A stretch of 64,000 bases of DNA from Terriglobales bacterium (GTDB lineage: Bacteria; Acidobacteriota; Terriglobia; Terriglobales; Acidobacteriaceae): positions 31,003 through 95,002 of the forward strand of contig JAATGG010000264.1 in NCBI GenBank assembly GCA_015654835.1. The letters run 5' to 3'. Shown one piece after another: positions 60,377 through 64,000 of this stretch (position 1 is its first letter; the number at the start of each line of letters is the position of its first letter). The notes under the pieces are model-generated. The model saw only the letters and a list, made by a program, of their open reading frames with translations. It did no database searches and was not told where the DNA came from. The position numbers were made by a program, and so were the translations under genes.

Positions 60377-61758
60377 GGGTTCGTGTGATCGGCGGCGGAC
60401 TGGCCGGCCCCGAGGCGGCGCTGACCGCCGCGCGCCTTGGCTGCCAGGTCGACCTTTATGAAATGCGCGTCATGGTGGACGGCAAGCCCCGTCTCACCCC
60501 GGCTCACCAGACCGCCGAATTCGGCGAACTGGTCTGCTCCAACTCTCTCAAGAGCGAGTCGCCCAACACCGCTCCCTGGCTGCTGAAGCAGGAGATGCGC
60601 CGGGCTGGCTCGGCTCTGCTGCGCATCGCGGACCAGACCGCAGTGCCCGCCGGCCACGCCCTTGCCGTCGATCGCGTCGAGTTCTCCCGCCTCATTGCGG
60701 AAGCAATCGCCGCCGAGCCGGCCATTCGCGTCATCCGTGAAGAGGTTGCCCATCTCGATCCAGCCGATGGGCTGACCATTCTTGCCACCGGCCCGCTCAC
60801 TTCGGACGCGCTCAGCCAGGAGATTCAACGCCTCACCGGCTCCGGCCATCTGGCGTTCTACGACTCCATCTCTCCCATCGTCGATGCCGAATCCATCGAC
60901 ATGGACCGCGTCTATTTTGCAGCGCGCTGGGACAAAGGGACCGCCGACTATATCAACTGCCCGATGAACCGCGCCGAGTACGACGTGTTTCTGGACGCAC
61001 TGCTGGCCGCCGAAGCCGCCGAGGCCAAGGAGTGGGAAAAGCTCGATTATTTCGAGGGATGCCTGCCCATCGAGGTCCTCGCCCGCCGCGGCCGCGATAC
61101 CATCCGCTTCGGCCCCATGAAGCCCGTGGGACTCCGCGATCCGCGCACCGGCCAGACTCCGTGGGCGGTCGTGCAGCTTCGCAAAGAGAATCTGCGGGCC
61201 GACAGCTACAACCTCGTCGGCTTCCAGAATCACCTCAAGTTCGGTGAACAGGCTCGCGTCCTCCGCCTCATTCCCGGCCTCGAAAATGCACGCTTCCTGC
61301 GCTACGGCCAGATCCACCGCAACACCTATATCTGCGCCCCGGTCCTGCTGGATGAAAACCTCAGGCTCAAACAGGAGCCGTGGCTCCTGTTTGCCGGTCA
61401 GCTCTCCGGCGTCGAAGGCTACACCGAATCCATCGCCACCGGGCTGCTCGCCGGCATCTATGCGGCCTCGCTCGTCCGCGGCGAGGAACCGGCACCAGTT
61501 CCGCGTGCCGCCGCGCTCGGCTCGCTGGTCCACTACATCACCCACGCGGACCCAAAAGACTTTCAGCCCGCCAACATCACCTTTGACCTGCTGGAGCCGC
61601 TGGAAGAGGAGATCCGCAAGAAAGTCCGCGACAAAAAGGAGCGCCATCGCCTGCAGTGCGAACGCTCGCTGGCAGCCTTCGATAGCTGGTGGGCCGCCTC
61701 CGGCCACGCGCGCCCTCCCAATAGCTCCAGAGGAGGGACCGCGGGGCCAAAGGAGTGA
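60373..61758 (+). CDS. trmFO: folate-dependent tRNA (uracil-54-C5)-methyltransferase TrmFO
   Basis: A 461-aa flavoprotein that makes ribothymidine-54 in tRNA using methylene-THF. Marks: RVIGGGLAGPEAALTAARLG (FAD), FGELVCSNSLKSESPN, YDSISPIVDAESID, CPMNRAEYDVFL, GPMKPVGLRDPRTG, GQLSGVEGYTESIATGLLAG. It starts at GTG 60373, overlapping the GNAT stop. The open frame upstream on this strand is a shadow of the GNAT gene. Confidence 0.96.
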   Translation: MRVRVIGGGLAGPEAALTAARLGCQVDLYEMRVMVDGKPRLTPAHQTAEFGELVCSNSLKSESPNTAPWLLKQEMRRAGSALLRIADQTAVPAGHALAVDRVEFSRLIAEAIAAEPAIRVIREEVAHLDPADGLTILATGPLTSDALSQEIQRLTGSGHLAFYDSISPIVDAESIDMDRVYFAARWDKGTADYINCPMNRAEYDVFLDALLAAEAAEAKEWEKLDYFEGCLPIEVLARRGRDTIRFGPMKPVGLRDPRTGQTPWAVVQLRKENLRADSYNLVGFQNHLKFGEQARVLRLIPGLENARFLRYGQIHRNTYICAPVLLDENLRLKQEPWLLFAGQLSGVEGYTESIATGLLAGIYAASLVRGEEPAPVPRAAALGSLVHYITHADPKDFQPANITFDLLEPLEEEIRKKVRDKKERHRLQCERSLAAFDSWWAASGHARPPNSSRGGTAGPKE

Positions 61759-61871
61759 TCTGCGCAGGAACCTTTCCCAGTCCGCCAGTGTCCAACAGAG
61801 AGACGGGAAAGCGGCCCTCGGTGGCGAATCTTCGTTGCGGAGGCGACAGAGTGTACCCTGAAGACCGGAGT

Positions 61872-63032
61872 ATGGCAATGCGTCTGGTTCCAATCATGAT
61901 TTGTTCGGCGGCGTTGTTCGGGGCCGCGACCTCTGGCCAGGCACAGGCAAAGCCGGCGGTTCATCCGCCCAGCGTTGCCGCTCCCGCAGCCCCCGCGCCC
62001 AAGGCGTTGCTGCCCGATTCGTTTTCAGGATGGGTCACCTCGGCGGCGCCCAAGCCCCTCATGCAGGCGGCCCAGGCCGACTCGACCAACGCCGCGGCAC
62101 TCGACGAGTACGACTTTTCCGACGCCGTGGTAACCACCTATAAGCGCGGCAGCGAGACGCTGACCGTCCATGCGCTGCGCTTTCGCGATGCCAGCGGCGC
62201 TTATGGCGCTTACTCCTTCTATCGTCAGTCCGGGTGGCCCAAAGAGGACATCGGTTCGGGAGCAACCTCGAACCACAACCGTGTCCTTTTCTGGCGGGGC
62301 AACGTTCTGGTCGACGCGATCTTCTCCCACATCGAACCCATGTCTGGCTCCGAACTGAGGGAACTGGCGAGCCAGTTGCCGGTTGCCGGCGGTTCCAAAG
62401 CCCTGGCGCCCCCCATTCTCGCCAACCTGCCGCAGGCCTCGCTCACTCCGCAAACGACCCACTACGCCCTGGGTGCCGTGGGTTATGCCGGCTCCGGTGG
62501 CGTGCTGCCACCCGAACTGGTTGGATTCGACCGTGGGGCGGAGGCAGCCACAGCCAACTACACGCTGCGCTCCGGCACCGCTACCCTGACGCTGATCGAC
62601 TACCCCACTCCGCAGATGGCCGCAGCGCAGGAAACCAAGATTCGTGACTACATCAAGGCCGGCAATCAGGCCCGGCCCGCGTTTCCAAAGCCCCTCACCG
62701 ACTCCGACCAGGCCTCGCTGGAGGTGCGCCGCAGCGGGCCGCTGGTAGCCCTGGTCAGCGGAGACGCCATCCCCGACGAGAGCCACAAACTGCTGGCCAC
62801 CGTCCACTATGAGGCCGACGTCATGTCGGTGCCGCAGCCCATGGAGTCCGAGGTATCGAAGACCAGCCGTCTGCTTATGGGCATCGCCGCCCTGGTAGTC
62901 GTCGGGTCCGCCGCTGCGATTTTGCTCGGATTGTTCCTGGGAGGGGGACGCGCCCTTTATCGCATCGCCCGCGGCAAACCAGCCTCGACCCTCTACGATG
63001 CGGAGTTCACCAGCCTGAATCTGAGGGAATGA
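61872..63032 (+). CDS. DUF6599-like secreted/membrane protein
   Basis: A 386-aa protein. It has a signal peptide (about 1-24, ending SGQAQA), a Pro/Ala linker, then LLPDSFSGWVTSAAPKPLM and EYDFSDAVVTTYKRGSETL...RFRDASGAYGAYSFYR, which fit the acidobacterial DUF6599 family. A duplicated half follows (from about 200). A TM helix at about 335-357 anchors it near the C-terminus, with a short cytoplasmic tail. It starts at ATG 61872 with a weak CGGAG upstream. Function unknown. Confidence 0.75.
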   Translation: MAMRLVPIMICSAALFGAATSGQAQAKPAVHPPSVAAPAAPAPKALLPDSFSGWVTSAAPKPLMQAAQADSTNAAALDEYDFSDAVVTTYKRGSETLTVHALRFRDASGAYGAYSFYRQSGWPKEDIGSGATSNHNRVLFWRGNVLVDAIFSHIEPMSGSELRELASQLPVAGGSKALAPPILANLPQASLTPQTTHYALGAVGYAGSGGVLPPELVGFDRGAEAATANYTLRSGTATLTLIDYPTPQMAAAQETKIRDYIKAGNQARPAFPKPLTDSDQASLEVRRSGPLVALVSGDAIPDESHKLLATVHYEADVMSVPQPMESEVSKTSRLLMGIAALVVVGSAAAILLGLFLGGGRALYRIARGKPASTLYDAEFTSLNLRE

Positions 63033-63195
63033 AAACCGGAGCCAAGCGGGAATAGGGGGAGCCCGCATCTGAAGGGTTAACCCGCCCTAAAGCTGTGGAA
63101 AACAGGACATAAACCCAAAGAAACACCCCGAAAAAACGGGGCTTCAACGCGCCCAAAAGGCGAAGACGTGTCGAAGGTCGCTCTGCTGTCCGCAA

Positions 63196-63241
63196 GAAGA
63201 AATAATTTCCAAATATAAGCAAATAAACCACTTATTTCTTC
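63196..63241. promoter_or_regulatory. 10-bp inverted repeat upstream of the sRNA promoter
   Basis: GAAGAAATAA (63196-63205) and TTATTTCTTC (63232-63241), perfect, with a 26-base AT-rich spacer. It ends 12 bases before the -35 box at 63254. It may be an operator, or a hairpin ending transcription from the upstream gene. Confidence 0.5.
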
Positions 63242-63253
63242 CAAGATTTCTCC

Positions 63254-63282
63254 TTGACACTCCCTTCCCCCGCACCTAGTAT
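63254..63282 (+). promoter_or_regulatory. sigma-70-like promoter
   Basis: TTGACA (63254-63259), a 17-base spacer and TAGTAT (63277-63282). The -35 box is a perfect consensus match. No gene on the plus strand follows with a convincing start, but a terminator lies about 60 bases downstream. Confidence 0.6.
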
Positions 63283-63288
63283 GCAGCC

Positions 63289-63374
63289 AGAAAGTTCTGA
63301 TGGCTTTGCCTCCGTTGGAACTATTCTCCCTAAGGAAGGAGCTGCCCTGTTGCCGGGCGGCTCTTTCCGTTTTT
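63289..63374 (+). ncRNA. candidate small RNA
   Basis: An interval of about 86 bases between the promoter at 63254-63282 and a terminator: stem GAGCTGCCC (63339-63347) with GGGCGGCTC (63355-63363), one G-U pair, then TTTCCGTTTTT. An additional AGTTC...GAACT pairing is possible in the 5' half. It does not match SRP RNA, 6S or tmRNA by eye. A leader peptide starting at ATG 63300 is an alternative. Confidence 0.4.
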
Positions 63375-63405
63375 GCCGCCGATTCGACCAACTCAAGAGA
63401 GGGAC

Positions 63406-63648
63406 TCAGGCGCGCAGTCCCAGGTCCAGAAGCATGGCGCGGACGACTACCAGCGCGGTCACCGTCAACATCGCCAGCACGCAGGTCCAGAATCCCAGCC
63501 GGCTGAAGGGAATAAAGAGCGTCCCGTGCCTGCCGGCCAGGGTAACGCCCATGCCGCCGGGCAGCAGAGCCCGCACCGCCACGGCCAGCACCATGCCTGC
63601 CGCCCACACGATAGCGATCCTCAATGCAAGCTGAACCGTATCTGCCAT
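63406..63648 (-). CDS. small two-TM membrane protein
   Basis: An 80-aa protein with helices VQLALRIAIVWAAGMVLAVAV and LGFWTCVLAMLTVTALVVVR. The polar loop between them has GVTLAGRHGTLFIPFSR. ATG 63648 (MADTVQL) has AAGAAGAG upstream, while the frame extends 19 codons further without support. It is not recognised. Confidence 0.6.
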   Translation of the reverse strand: MADTVQLALRIAIVWAAGMVLAVAVRALLPGGMGVTLAGRHGTLFIPFSRLGFWTCVLAMLTVTALVVVRAMLLDLGLRA

Positions 63649-63713
63649 GATGCTCTTCTTTCCGCCTTTAGACGCTCCGGGCACTCCCCGCCGCCAAACC
63701 TTCACCGCTCAAC

Positions 63714-63742
63714 TTTACCTTGCACCCGCGCGACGGTATAAT
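63714..63742 (+). promoter_or_regulatory. promoter of the tRNA-like gene
   Basis: TTTACC (63714-63719), a 17-base spacer and a perfect TATAAT (63737-63742), 11 bases before the mature 5' end of the tRNA-like sequence. This is a strong stable-RNA style promoter. Confidence 0.7.
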
Positions 63743-63753
63743 CGGAGAGGCAA

Positions 63754-63829
63754 GCCGACGTAGCTCATTTATGAGAGCAGCTGATTAGTTATCAGCAGGT
63801 CGTCAGTTTGACTCTGACCGTCGGCTCCA
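63754..63829 (+). tRNA. aberrant tRNA-Thr-like gene (anticodon AGT as read)
   Basis: A 76-nt cloverleaf with encoded CCA. The acceptor is GCCGACG/CGTCGGC with discriminator T, the D-stem GCTC/GAGC, the anticodon stem GCTGA/TCAGC with loop TTAGTTA, and the T-stem GTCAG/CTGAC. All stems pair perfectly. The D-loop ATTTATGA lacks the GG pair, the T-loop is TTTGACT with T at position 56, and position 37 is T. The anticodon arm resembles bacterial tRNA-Thr(TGT). It is likely transcribed, but decoding ability is doubtful. Confidence 0.7.
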
Positions 63830-64000
63830 TTTCATTCACTTCCCCGCGCAGTTCCGGCGGCCACCGTTCGCTGGGCCGCCATCCCGAACTCCGCCTGATA
63901 GCATCTCCCTATGTTTTTCCCGTTCAATTGCAAATTCCTCCGCGCCCGCTCTATCCTATGCGCTGCATTTGTCTTAGCCTTCACCTTTAGTCATCTCTCC

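Noticed and set aside
63300..63374. Signal recognition particle RNA
   Set aside because: A GGAAGGAG..TGCCC stretch recalls the SRP core, but the order and the tetraloop context do not fit and the whole is too short.

Overview
The window is high-GC chromosomal DNA that most resembles an acidobacterium of the class Terriglobia (Acidobacteriaceae-like). The grounds are inference from gene content: a DUF6599-type secreted protein, a secreted Gly/His-rich protein, a reaction-centre-type diheme cytochrome c, TrmFO, Kdo hydroxylase, and many small conserved membrane proteins. No rRNA is present, so the assignment is tentative.

Layout. 1-9.6 kb: gamma-carbonic anhydrase, aldo/keto reductase, a HicBA toxin-antitoxin pair, hisS-aspS, an Uma2 protein, small membrane proteins, and gcvT. 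9.7-16.4 kb: a complete ISC iron-sulfur operon on the minus strand, read iscR-iscS-iscU-iscA-hscB-tautomerase-hscA-fdx-iscX. The scaffold, desulfurase, A-type carrier, Hsp70/J-protein pair, ferredoxin and an Fe-S-sensing repressor are transcribed together. 17-26 kb: pgsA-like gene, tRNA-Pro(CGG), and a roughly 7.7 kb integrated element bounded by a perfect 46-bp repeat of the tRNA 3' half. The element carries a tyrosine integrase, an excisionase-like protein, a HEPN protein, a DUF4143 ATPase, a region with two homologous mini-ORFs and hairpins, and a tightly coupled cytosolic plus four-TM gene pair that looks like defence cargo.

26.6-33.5 kb: a stressosome/partner-switching operon (REC protein, RsbR, RsbS, RsbT, an RsbT-RsbX fusion, and two hybrid histidine kinases), followed by a convergent outer-membrane porin. 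35.5-46.2 kb: folD, coaE, an HtrA-like protease, RidA, MsrB, MutL, an AlkZ-like protein with a long basic disordered tail, cmk, and a zinc-ribbon membrane protein. 46.3-49.3 kb: pyrR-pyrB-pyrC, with pyrB and pyrC overlapping. 49.3-63.7 kb: Kdo hydroxylase, acyl-CoA desaturase, a repeat-containing secreted protein, Bcp peroxiredoxin, alkyladenine glycosylase, cytochrome c, moaC-moeA, a TPR protein, GNAT-trmFO and the DUF6599 protein. A candidate small RNA follows, and near the right edge there is a very unusual tRNA-Thr-like gene with its own promoter.

The best candidates for undescribed biology are the island cargo (23978-25516), the paired mini-ORF/hairpin units at 20.9-21.4 kb, the aberrant tRNA at 63754-63829, and the kinase fusions of the stressosome operon. 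All functional names rest on recognised motifs. No database search was run.
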